A DNA stretch of 21,677 nucleotides from Methanomicrobiales archaeon (GTDB taxonomy: Archaea; Halobacteriota; Methanomicrobia; Methanomicrobiales; Methanospirillaceae). Shown here in pieces: positions 7,389 to 13,955 of the stretch. Each line of letters opens with the position of its first letter. Position 1 is the stretch's first letter. The notes under the pieces are model-generated. The model saw nothing but the letters and a program-made list of their open reading frames with translations. It searched no databases and was not told where the DNA came from. A program made the position numbers and the translations under genes. The stretch spans positions 1 to 21,677 of the forward strand of contig JADGNL010000109.1 in NCBI GenBank assembly GCA_017883495.1, given 5' to 3'.

Positions 7389-8581
7389 TAGAGGTTTGAC
7401 TTGCTCTCGCGGAACGTGTTCTCGAACGAGATCGTGCCGTTCTCCATGGATTCGATCATCTCTGGCACCTGGACGGAACCGAGCGCAGTGACCAGCGCAG
7501 CCCGGCCAGTCGATCCGGCCTGCTGCGCAGCGGCCGCCGCGACATAGACACCCTCGTAGGTGGCGGCGCCCATCATACCGGGCGAGGTGTTGAACTTGGC
7601 CGCATAGTCCTTCTGGTACTTCTCCACGTTCGCGCTGATCGGACCCTTCGGGACGGTGTAGGGCGAGAACCGGCTCTCGATGATGGAGTAGTCGCCATAC
7701 TGCCCGAGCCCCTTGTAGTAATCGGCGTCGTCATTGCATTCGACCGCGAGGAATATAGTATTGAGCCCCACGTCGCGGCGGGCCTGGGTCATCATCGGCA
7801 CCTGCTCGTTCAGGAATGCGGCCGGGTAGACCACATCGGGGTTCTTCGCCTTGACCGAGGTCAGGATCGCCCGGAAGTCGGTCTCACCCATCTTGTAGGA
7901 CTCACTCGCGACAATATCGATCGGCAGGCCGTTCTTCGCGATCGTGTCGTTCACGGCGGAGAGGACACCCTTGCCGTACGGGCTGTCCTGGTAGATCACG
8001 GCCATCCTCAGCGGCTGGTCGGCTGGCCGACCGAACTTCGCGTTGATCGCCGGCCGCATGATCTCGTCCACGAACTGGATCGTCTTGGCCCCGTAGTCAT
8101 CCGTGGTCGGGCAGTGGTGAAACATCGTGCTCGTATTGATATCGGTCCTGCGGGTGATCGTCGGGCTCGAGGCGCCCGTGATGATGTACGGGACGCCGTT
8201 CTCGGCCACGGCCGATTGGTGGGCCGTGACGACGGCGGACGAGAAGCCGCCGATCAGGGCGTCGACCTTATCATCGGCTATCATCTTGGTGACGACCTTC
8301 TGGCCGCCCTCGCGCGTGGACTCGTCGTCGCCCTGTACAAGCGCGATGGTCACGTTATTGCCGAGGCTCTTGACAAAGACTCCTCCCTTCGCGTTGATCT
8401 CGTCGGCCGCGAGCTGCGCGGACTGCCACATATCCCGGCCGGTCGTCGAGGCCGGACCGGTCATGGAGGACACGACCCCGAGCTTGAGGGCCGCCGGTTG
8501 CGCCGTCTGCGTGGTGCAGCCGGCAACGAGCGCGGCCGCGAGCACGAGCCCGGCGATAAGGATCAGATACTTTGCGTTCAT
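7268..8581 (-). CDS. livK: Branched-chain amino-acid-type ABC transporter substrate-binding lipoprotein (downstream paralogue)
   Basis: A 437-residue periplasmic-binding-protein type I (LivK/HAAT) receptor. The N-terminus is a lipoprotein signal with lipobox LVAGC (Cys at 22), so it is tethered to the outside of the membrane. The mature part opens with LKLGVVSSMTGPASTTGRDM, the canonical family start, continues with AAQLAADEINAKGG-like spacing (here AQLAADEINAKGG) and has DVVYPAAFLNE in the second lobe. ATG 8581 has AGGAGATGA as ribosome site. It lies 73 bp downstream of the other livK, with no TATA box or operator of its own in that gap, so it is probably co-transcribed. The ligand is most likely a branched-chain or other hydrophobic amino acid or related compound, but HAAT receptors also bind amides and urea. 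Confidence 0.92.
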   Translation of the reverse strand: MNAKYLILIAGLVLAAALVAGCTTQTAQPAALKLGVVSSMTGPASTTGRDMWQSAQLAADEINAKGGVFVKSLGNNVTIALVQGDDESTREGGQKVVTKMIADDKVDALIGGFSSAVVTAHQSAVAENGVPYIITGASSPTITRRTDINTSTMFHHCPTTDDYGAKTIQFVDEIMRPAINAKFGRPADQPLRMAVIYQDSPYGKGVLSAVNDTIAKNGLPIDIVASESYKMGETDFRAILTSVKAKNPDVVYPAAFLNEQVPMMTQARRDVGLNTIFLAVECNDDADYYKGLGQYGDYSIIESRFSPYTVPKGPISANVEKYQKDYAAKFNTSPGMMGAATYEGVYVAAAAAQQAGSTGRAALVTALGSVQVPEMIESMENGTISFENTFRESKSNLYMEQLHWDPATQTLRPKIVWPAALKETEFQIPDWYRPGSV

Positions 8582-8652
8582 GTCATCTCCTTCGCGGAGG
8601 CGCCCTGCCGCATCGGGGCGGGCGCCACGCGCGATGTGTTCGACGTTCCTGC

Positions 8653-8775
8653 GATCAGACGCTCCCCGGCCGGTACCAGTCGGGGATCTGGAACTCGGTC
8701 TCCTTCAACGCGGCCGGCCAGACGATCTTCGGCCGGAGGGTCTGCGTCGCCGGGTCCCAGTGGAGCTGCTCCATG
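8653..8775. repeat. 123-bp exact direct repeat, copy 2 (3' end of upstream livK)
   Basis: Identical to 7266-7388. See that entry; both copies include the TGA stop and code for the same C-terminal residues, from MEQLHWDPATQTLRP to WYRPGSV. Confidence 0.93.
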
Positions 8776-9968
8776 AAGAGGTTGAACTGGCTCTCGTGGT
8801 ACTGGTTTCCGAAGGAGATCGTGCTGTTCTTCATCGATTCGACCATCTCGGGGACCTGGACCGAGCCGATAGCCGAGAGCAGCGCAGCCTGATCCGTGGT
8901 CCCGGCCTTCTCGAGCGCTGCGGCCGCGATGTAGACGCCCTCGTACGTTGCCGCGCCCATCATGCCCGGCGAGGCGTTGAACCGTGCGGCGTAATCCTTC
9001 TGATACTTCCCGACGTTCGGGCTGATCGAGCCCTTCGGCACGGCGTAGGCCGAGAACCTGCTCTCGATGATCGAGTAGTCGCCGTACTGCCCGAGCCCCT
9101 TGTAGTAGTCGGGGTCGTCCACGCACTCGACCGCGAGGAAGATCGTGTTAAGGCCGACGTCGCGGCGGGCCTGGGTCAGCATCGGCACCTCCTCGTTCAG
9201 GAACGCGATCGGGTAGACGACATCGGGGCCTTTCGCCTTGACCGAGGTCAGGGTCGTCCGGTAGTCGGTCTCGCCCATCTTGAAGGTCTCGTTCGCGACC
9301 ACCTGGATCTTCAGGCCCTTCGCCGCGATCGTCGACTGGATCGCATCGAGAGCGCCCTTGCCGAACGGGCTGTCCTGGTAGATCACGGCCATCCGGAGCG
9401 GCGTGTCGGCCGGCCGTCCGAACTTCGCGTTGATCGCCGGCCGCATCACCTCGTCCACGAAAATGGTCGTCTGGGAGGCCGAGGCGTCCGTGATCGGCGC
9501 GTGGTGGAACATCGTCGAGGTGTTGATGTCGGTGCGGCGCGTGACGGTCGAACTCGAGGCCCCGGTGATGATGTACGGGACGCCGTGGTCGGCCACGATC
9601 GACTCGTGGGCCGTGACCACGGCCGACGAGAACCCTCCGGTCAGGACGTCGACCTTGTCGTCCGTTATCATCTTGGTGACGGCCTTGATTCCGCCCTCAC
9701 GGGTCGACTCGTCGTCGCCCTGGACGAGCTGGATGGTCACGTTCTTCCCGAGGCTCTTGACAAAGACCCCGCCCCGGGCGTTGATCTCGTCGGCCGCGAG
9801 CTGGGCCGACTGCCAGACGTCCTTGCCGGTGGTCGAGGCCGGGCCGGTCATCGACGCAACCACCCCGAGCTTCAGCCCTCCTGCCGATGCCTGCGTCTGG
9901 GTGCAGCCTGCTAAACAGGCCGAGACCACGAGCAGGCCGACAATGGCTGCTATCAGTACAGTTCTCAT
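8655..9968 (-). CDS. livK: Branched-chain amino-acid-type ABC transporter substrate-binding lipoprotein (promoter-proximal paralogue)
   Basis: The 437-residue twin of the downstream livK, exactly the same length. Its signal peptide ends in lipobox CLAGC (Cys at 22). The mature protein begins LKLGVVASMTGPASTTGKDV and has DVVYPIAFLNE. The two proteins differ mostly in the signal peptide and at scattered positions in both lobes, for instance KSNLYMEQ against QFNLFMEQ just before the shared C-terminus, so their ligands may overlap without being identical. It is the first gene of the livK-livK-livH-livM unit. ATG 9968 is preceded by GAGGTGGAGGA, a strong ribosome site, then by an operator-like inverted repeat and a TATA box. 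It is divergent from the ABC-2 exporter genes. Confidence 0.93.
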   Translation of the reverse strand: MRTVLIAAIVGLLVVSACLAGCTQTQASAGGLKLGVVASMTGPASTTGKDVWQSAQLAADEINARGGVFVKSLGKNVTIQLVQGDDESTREGGIKAVTKMITDDKVDVLTGGFSSAVVTAHESIVADHGVPYIITGASSSTVTRRTDINTSTMFHHAPITDASASQTTIFVDEVMRPAINAKFGRPADTPLRMAVIYQDSPFGKGALDAIQSTIAAKGLKIQVVANETFKMGETDYRTTLTSVKAKGPDVVYPIAFLNEEVPMLTQARRDVGLNTIFLAVECVDDPDYYKGLGQYGDYSIIESRFSAYAVPKGSISPNVGKYQKDYAARFNASPGMMGAATYEGVYIAAAALEKAGTTDQAALLSAIGSVQVPEMVESMKNSTISFGNQYHESQFNLFMEQLHWDPATQTLRPKIVWPAALKETEFQIPDWYRPGSV

Positions 9969-9981
9969 TCCTCCACCTCAA

Positions 9982-10003
9982 GTGCTATGCTATAGCATGG
10001 CAC
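9982..10003. promoter_or_regulatory. Putative operator at the livK promoter (22-bp near-perfect palindrome)
   Basis: Positions 9982-10003 form a 22-bp inverted repeat with one mismatched pair; the core is ATGCTATAGCAT, flanked by GTGC and GCAC. Its centre is about 22 bp downstream of the centre of the livK TATA box, over the predicted start site. It aligns with the livG element at 3930-3951 (GTGCTAT-N4-TAGCAT) in the same relative position. Likely a repressor site; regulator unknown. Confidence 0.6.
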
Positions 10004-10010
10004 AAATCGC

Positions 10011-10018
10011 CATATAAG
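10011..10018 (-). promoter_or_regulatory. TATA-box candidate for the livK-livK-livH-livM unit
   Basis: The minus strand reads GGCTTATATGG, about 46 bp before ATG 9968. This predicts a start near 9988 and a leader of about 20 nt that contains the GGTGGAGG ribosome site. Confidence 0.6.
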
Positions 10019-10055
10019 CCTTCGGCTCCTGCCCTGCCGATAGGACAGTCTGACG

Positions 10056-10065
10056 GTATTTATGC
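10056..10065 (+). promoter_or_regulatory. TATA-box candidate for the ABC-2 exporter operon
   Basis: GTATTTATGC is centred about 28 bp upstream of ATG 10088. The sequence before the ATG (ACGTACAGAG) has no convincing ribosome site, so a leaderless mRNA is predicted. Confidence 0.55.
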
Positions 10066-10087
10066 GCCCGCACAAAAACGTACAGAG

Positions 10088-11038
10088 ATGGCGGCGATCG
10101 AGACGGCGGGTCTGACCAGGCGGTTCGGCGAGCTCGTGGCGGTCGATGCCCTGGACCTCGCGATCGACCGCGAGGTCTTCGGCATCCTCGGCCCGAACGG
10201 CTCGGGCAAGACCACGACCGTGCTGATGCTCACGACCCTCCTCCGGCCGACAGCCGGTTCGGCGAGGATCGCGGGGCACGATGTGGTCCGCGAGGCCGCG
10301 CGCGTCCGGGAGCGGATCAGCTATGTGCCGCAGGACATGGCCGTCGACATCAAGCTCACGGGGCGGGAGAACGTCTCGTTCTACGCGGCGCTTTACGGTG
10401 TCGCGGGCCACGACCGGGTCGACGAGGTGCTCGGGATCATGGACCTCGCCGACCGGGCCGACGATCTGGCCGGGACATACTCGGGCGGCATGCGCCGGCG
10501 GCTCGAGCTCGCCCAGGCCCTCGTCCACGAGCCCGGGGTGCTCTTTCTCGACGAGCCGACGATCGGCCTCGATGTCGCGGGCCGCCGGGCGATCTGGACG
10601 CACATTGCGGAGCTGCGCGAGCGGGGCATGACCGTCTTCGTGACCACGCACTACATGGACGAGGCCGACCAGGCCTGCGATCGCGTCGGGGTGATCGCAA
10701 AGGGCCAGCTCGTCGCCGTGGACGCACCGTCCGCCCTCCGTCACCGGCTCGGGGGCGAGCGGATCTCGCTCCAGACGGACCGGCTCGCTCCACCCGTCGC
10801 GGTCGAGGGCGCCCGCCTTGTTCGCCGCGAGCCGGACCGGCTCGTCTACCACGCCGACGACGCGGCCGACGCGGTGCCGGCCCTTCTTGCAGGCCTCGCG
10901 TCCGCGGGCGTCCGCGTCAGCGGGCTCGAGGTCGCGGCCCCCACCCTCGACGACGTCTTTCTCGCCCTCGCGGGACGACAGGACGAGGGCGGGGCCTTCG
11001 ATTACCGTCAGTTCCGCAACATGATCCGGAGGCGGTGA
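10088..11038 (+). CDS. ABC-2 exporter ATP-binding protein (DrrA/NodI-like)
   Basis: A 316-residue ATPase of the drug/lipid exporter class. Walker A is GPNGSGKTT (residues 35-43), the Q-loop is YVPQD, the signature is YSGGMRRRLELAQAL, Walker B is VLFLDEPTIGLD, and the switch histidine is in VTTHYMDEAD. A C-terminal extension of about 90 residues, with GGERISLQTD early and TLDDVFLALAG at the end, matches the extra domain found in DrrA-type proteins. It should power the permease encoded next, exporting an amphiphile, antibiotic or lipid; substrate not deducible. The start at 10088 fits the TATA spacing; the frame also stays open upstream, but that stretch overlaps the divergent livK promoter. 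Its stop overlaps the permease ATG by 1 bp. Confidence 0.92.
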   Translation: MAAIETAGLTRRFGELVAVDALDLAIDREVFGILGPNGSGKTTTVLMLTTLLRPTAGSARIAGHDVVREAARVRERISYVPQDMAVDIKLTGRENVSFYAALYGVAGHDRVDEVLGIMDLADRADDLAGTYSGGMRRRLELAQALVHEPGVLFLDEPTIGLDVAGRRAIWTHIAELRERGMTVFVTTHYMDEADQACDRVGVIAKGQLVAVDAPSALRHRLGGERISLQTDRLAPPVAVEGARLVRREPDRLVYHADDAADAVPALLAGLASAGVRVSGLEVAAPTLDDVFLALAGRQDEGGAFDYRQFRNMIRRR

Positions 11039-11763
11039 TGAACGCTGTCCTCGTCTACTTCGTCCGGGACATGCGCCGCTGGATCCGGGGCCGGTTCAAC
11101 GTCTGGTCGGCCCTGATCATGCCGGCGGCCTGGCTCGTCTTCGTCGGGCTGGCGCTCCCCACGAAGTTCACGGACCACTACCTCGACTTCATCGCGCCGG
11201 GAATCCTGGTGCTCACCATGCTCTCGGCCGGGATGCAGGGTGGCTCCTCCCTGATCTTCGACAAGATCCTCGGCTTTCTGAATAAATTTCTCGCCCTGCC
11301 CTCGCCGCGCGAGGCGATCCTCTTCGGCAAGATCCTCTTCATCACGGTCCGGGGACTCTTGCAGGCGAGCGTGATCATGGTGCTCGCCGTGCTGCTCGGG
11401 GCGACGATCTTCACGCCCGCGATGATCGCGTTCGCCTACGGCGTGCTCTTCATCTTCGGGGTTCTTCTCTCGGCCTTCTCGACCGCGATCGCGCTCTACG
11501 TCGAAGACCACGATGGATACGCAGCCATCAACGCCCTCCTCTCGATGCCGCTCTTCTTCACCTCCTCGGCATTGATGCCGTACAGCGTGATGCCGCCCTG
11601 GCTCAGGACCATCGCGCAGTACAACCCCGTCTCGTTCGCCATCGACCTGATCCGCTCGTTCGCGGCGCCGCCCGTGCTCTGGGCGAGCCTCGTCGGGCTC
11701 GTTGCGGTCGCGCTCCTGATGGTCGCGCTCTCCTCGTTCCTCTTCCGGCGGGTCACGGTCTGA
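11038..11763 (+). CDS. ABC-2 type exporter permease (DrrB-like)
   Basis: A 241-residue membrane protein with about six hydrophobic segments and the ABC-2 family layout: cytoplasmic N-terminus (VYFVRDMRRWIRGRFN), a first segment ending PAAWLVFVGLALP, the GGSSLIFDKILGFLNKFLALP loop with SPREAILFGK typical of DrrB-type permeases, and MPPWLRTIAQYNPVSFAIDLIR before the last helix. It pairs with the ATPase just upstream; ATG 11038 overlaps that gene's TGA (TGATG), with GGAGG at 11027-11031 as ribosome site. GTG 11035 in the same frame is possible but less likely. The two genes form a complete half-transporter pair, presumably working as a dimer of each. Confidence 0.92.
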   Translation: MNAVLVYFVRDMRRWIRGRFNVWSALIMPAAWLVFVGLALPTKFTDHYLDFIAPGILVLTMLSAGMQGGSSLIFDKILGFLNKFLALPSPREAILFGKILFITVRGLLQASVIMVLAVLLGATIFTPAMIAFAYGVLFIFGVLLSAFSTAIALYVEDHDGYAAINALLSMPLFFTSSALMPYSVMPPWLRTIAQYNPVSFAIDLIRSFAAPPVLWASLVGLVAVALLMVALSSFLFRRVTV

Positions 11764-11867
11764 GGAAGAGGCTTCACGCTCTCCCATCTCAGTGACCGGC
11801 CTTTCTATCCCGCTCCGACCGCGGGCCCCAGAGACCGTCCGGAAGAACCGGCGGCAGCCGAACTGAT

Positions 11868-11877
11868 CGCTTATCCG
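11868..11877 (+). promoter_or_regulatory. TATA-box candidate for the alpha/beta hydrolase gene
   Basis: CGCTTATCCG is centred about 28 bp before GTG 11900, with no ribosome site in between. Transcription would start at the GTG itself. Confidence 0.42.
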
Positions 11878-11899
11878 GTCTGAATCCAAACGCCCTGTC

Positions 11900-12697
11900 G
11901 TGATCCCGTACAGGATCTGGGGAGAGGGGCCGTTCTCCGTTGTCCTCATCCACGGCGGGCCGGGCGCCCCTGGCGAGATGGGACCGATCGCCCGGGAGCT
12001 CTCGGTGGCGCGGGGCGTCTTCGAACCGTTCCAGGCAGCGACTTCGGTTCGCGGACAGGTCTGCGAGCTCGCCGCACACTTTCCGGAGCACGTCACCCTG
12101 CCGGCGGTCCTTGTCGGCCACTCGTGGGGAGCGATGCTCGGCCTTCTCGTCGCCGCAGCGCACCCCTCCTCCGTGGCAAAACTGGTGTTGATCGGATCAG
12201 GACCGCTCGATCGGATTTATGCCCACAGGATCATGGAGACCCGCCTCGGAAGACTCACAAAAGATGATCGGGACGAGCTCTATCTCCTTCAGAAAACTCT
12301 GAATGATCCGTCGGAACCTCCCTCCTCAGCATGTTTCGCCCGGTACGGCGACCTGATCGCTCGAGCAGACTCCGTCGACCCGATCGCGACGGAGCCCACG
12401 GGCTTCGCCTTTCAGTCTGCGCTCCACCGGCAGGTCTGGGACGAGGCGGCGGCTCTCCGTGCCTCGGGATACTTTATCGAACAGGCCCGGTCTATCGCCT
12501 GTCCGGTGGTGGTGATCCACGGGGCATCCGACCCCCACCCGGTCCAGGGGGTAGTCGGGCCGCTTGCGGATGCCGGCCTCTCCCCGCAGGTACATCTCCT
12601 CGCCGCATGCGGGCACACCCCGTGGATCGAACGACAGGCACGGGCTAGTTTCTTCGCGCTGCTGCGCCGCGAGATCACGGGGCCCGCCCGGCCGTGA
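11900..12697 (+). CDS. Alpha/beta hydrolase (proline-iminopeptidase-like fold)
   Basis: A 265-residue alpha/beta hydrolase. The oxyanion-hole motif HGGPGAPGEMGP lies at residues 18-29, the nucleophile elbow GHSWGAM places the catalytic serine at 75, the acid is probably D211 (VVIHGASDPHPV), and the base is H239 (AACGHTPW). HGGPG near the N-terminus followed by GHSWG is the pattern of the proline iminopeptidase group, but many esterases share it, so the substrate is uncertain. No signal peptide, so cytoplasmic. Start is GTG 11900, 28 bp after a TATA candidate; the first residues MIPYRIWGEGP match the normal beginning of the fold. The 136-bp gap from the ABC permease and the separate promoter suggest an independent unit. 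Confidence 0.88.
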   Translation: MIPYRIWGEGPFSVVLIHGGPGAPGEMGPIARELSVARGVFEPFQAATSVRGQVCELAAHFPEHVTLPAVLVGHSWGAMLGLLVAAAHPSSVAKLVLIGSGPLDRIYAHRIMETRLGRLTKDDRDELYLLQKTLNDPSEPPSSACFARYGDLIARADSVDPIATEPTGFAFQSALHRQVWDEAAALRASGYFIEQARSIACPVVVIHGASDPHPVQGVVGPLADAGLSPQVHLLAACGHTPWIERQARASFFALLRREITGPARP

Positions 12698-12779
12698 CGG
12701 ATCCCCTCCCATCGCTCCCGGCGTATTGCTCTCCCATGCGATCCGCGGAACGACTCCGGGAATGGCAACAGATCTGCAC

Positions 12780-12811
12780 CGAAGAAAGGGGAGACCTCCG
12801 GTCCCCCGGAG
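12780..12811 (-). terminator. Hairpin plus pyrimidine run, possible minus-strand terminator
   Basis: CTCCGG (12796-12801) pairs with CCGGAG (12806-12811) around a 4-nt loop. On the minus strand it is followed by GTCTCCCCTTTCTTC. It lies 11 bp beyond the stop codon of the GyrI-like remnant, where a terminator for that gene or for the QueG-like gene would be expected. Confidence 0.4.
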
Positions 12812-12821
12812 CGCAGATACG

Positions 12822-13088
12822 TTACCTGACGGGAAGCCGGAGCTCGACCGGGGCCTCCTCGGGCACGGCCGACGGATCGTTGAGGTTGAGCTCGATGATC
12901 GGTCCGGCGTGCTCGTATCCCTGCTCCTCCGCGAAGGCGAGCAGTCTTGTCCAGGCCGCCATAAGGGAGCCGAACAACCCCGATGCGTAATCGGGAGGTG
13001 CCGGCCGCCGGGAAGCGTCCAGACGCGCGATCAGCGAGAACCGCCGATGGTCATCCGGTCGGGTGCCATGTGCTACCCTACTGAATGT
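12822..13088 (-). pseudogene. Decayed GyrI-like (AraC effector-binding) domain gene
   Basis: The minus strand keeps one open frame from a TAG at 13149-13151 to TAA 12822, but the only ATG (12962) leaves 46 residues. Its C-terminus, AFAEEQGYEHAGPIIELNLN followed by DPSAVPEEAP and VELRLPVR, is the typical end of GyrI-like small-molecule-binding domains. Upstream in the same frame, GTRPDDHRRFSLIAR resembles the mid-domain region. Between them (about 12977-13027) the conserved motif appears in the next frame as VWTLPGGRHLPITHRG, then the reading returns to the first frame at LFGSLMAAW. So two compensating frameshifts enclose a motif that is now mistranslated, and the N-terminal half of the domain plus any DNA-binding domain is missing. 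I read it as a remnant; sequencing errors could explain the shifts but not the missing half. Confidence 0.6.
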
Positions 13089-13148
13089 TCCCGTGATCGA
13101 TATGGGATGTCGGAGTCTCCCGGCCGGAGAGCTCGAAGCGTCGCAGGT

Positions 13149-13874
13149 CTATCCGGGCGATCGCCCGGACCCCTTCTTTCCCCACGGGCAGACCGCGACG
13201 CATAGGCCGCAGGCGGCGGGCTCCCCGGCGTCTTCCAGCGCACGGTAATGCCGGTCGCATGCGGCGGCGTCGAAGCGCGCCTCCCGGGGCTCGTCCGGGG
13301 TGAAGGGCCGGCCCGTGAAGGCTCCGACGGGGCAGGAGTCGACGCAGGCCCGGCAGTCACCGCACCTAGGGGCGGACGGCCCCCCCGTGGGCTCGAGCGG
13401 GGCATCGGTCAGGACCGTGATCCACCGAACGCGGGGACCCCGGCTCGGCGTCACGAGGAGGCAGCTGCGGCCGATCCAGCCGAGACCGGCCAGGTGCGCC
13501 GCGAGCTTGTGCGAGACCGGACCCGCGATCCGGCTCTCGTCCGTTCGAAGCGAGGCCGGGACGGGCAGGGCGCGGTACCCGGCGCGAGAGAGACTCGCGG
13601 CCACGAGAAGGGCGCACCGGTCCAGGGCTCCGTTCACGACCGTATGGGTATGGTAGCGATAGAGGGCCTCCGCTGTCCGGTCCCGAGCTCCTTCAAGGCG
13701 ATCGACGAGCGAATCCGCGAGCCCGATCCCGATCGAGACGGCGCGGGGATAGCCGGCGATGCACGGGCCGCCCTGGGCAAGGAGGAGATCATCGACCACC
13801 GAGAGGTCGGCGACCCCGACGAGATCGGCCCCGGCGGCCTCGGCAACGGCTCGCACCTGTTCGATGAGCGTCAT
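13149..13874 (-). CDS. QueG-like double [4Fe-4S] cluster protein
   Basis: A 241-residue iron-sulfur protein. It has the hallmark stretch of the epoxyqueuosine-reductase (QueG)/reductive-dehalogenase-like group: SHKLAAHLAGLGWIGRSCLL (121-140) followed by RVRWITVLTDAPL. The first cluster is ligated by C171, C174, C177 and C181 (CGDCRACVDSCP), and the second by C222, C225 and C229 (CGLCVAVCP), with C206 the likely fourth ligand. It is shorter than bacterial QueG (about 350 residues or more) and lacks the C-terminal HEAT region. Archaea make archaeosine rather than queuosine, so true QueG activity is doubtful; a corrinoid- or flavin-linked reductase or electron carrier is an alternative. No ribosome site is visible before ATG 13874. 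It lies 81 bp downstream of the thermosome gene on the same strand. Confidence 0.8.
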   Translation of the reverse strand: MTLIEQVRAVAEAAGADLVGVADLSVVDDLLLAQGGPCIAGYPRAVSIGIGLADSLVDRLEGARDRTAEALYRYHTHTVVNGALDRCALLVAASLSRAGYRALPVPASLRTDESRIAGPVSHKLAAHLAGLGWIGRSCLLVTPSRGPRVRWITVLTDAPLEPTGGPSAPRCGDCRACVDSCPVGAFTGRPFTPDEPREARFDAAACDRHYRALEDAGEPAACGLCVAVCPWGKKGSGRSPG

Positions 13875-13936
13875 GGAACTGTGCCGAGAGATGGATCGGC
13901 GACGGTGATGAAGGATGCCGTGGGACCGGGGACGTC

Positions 13937-13950
13937 GAAAGAAAAGGGGA
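13937..13950 (-). terminator. T-rich terminator candidate after the thermosome gene
   Basis: On the minus strand CCCCTTTTCTTTCG begins 5 bp after the thermosome TAA. Short T-rich tracts just beyond stop codons are the usual intrinsic termination signal in archaea. It would separate the thermosome transcript from the QueG-like gene. Confidence 0.4.
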
Positions 13951-13955
13951 GGTTC

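Noticed and set aside
12822..13874. Read-through of the TAG at 13149-13151 joining the QueG-like gene to the GyrI-like frame (for instance by pyrrolysine)
   Set aside because: The frames are in phase, but the QueG-like protein ends at its normal place, the following residues are not conserved, and the GyrI part contains a scrambled motif. There is no sign of a pyrrolysine system here.
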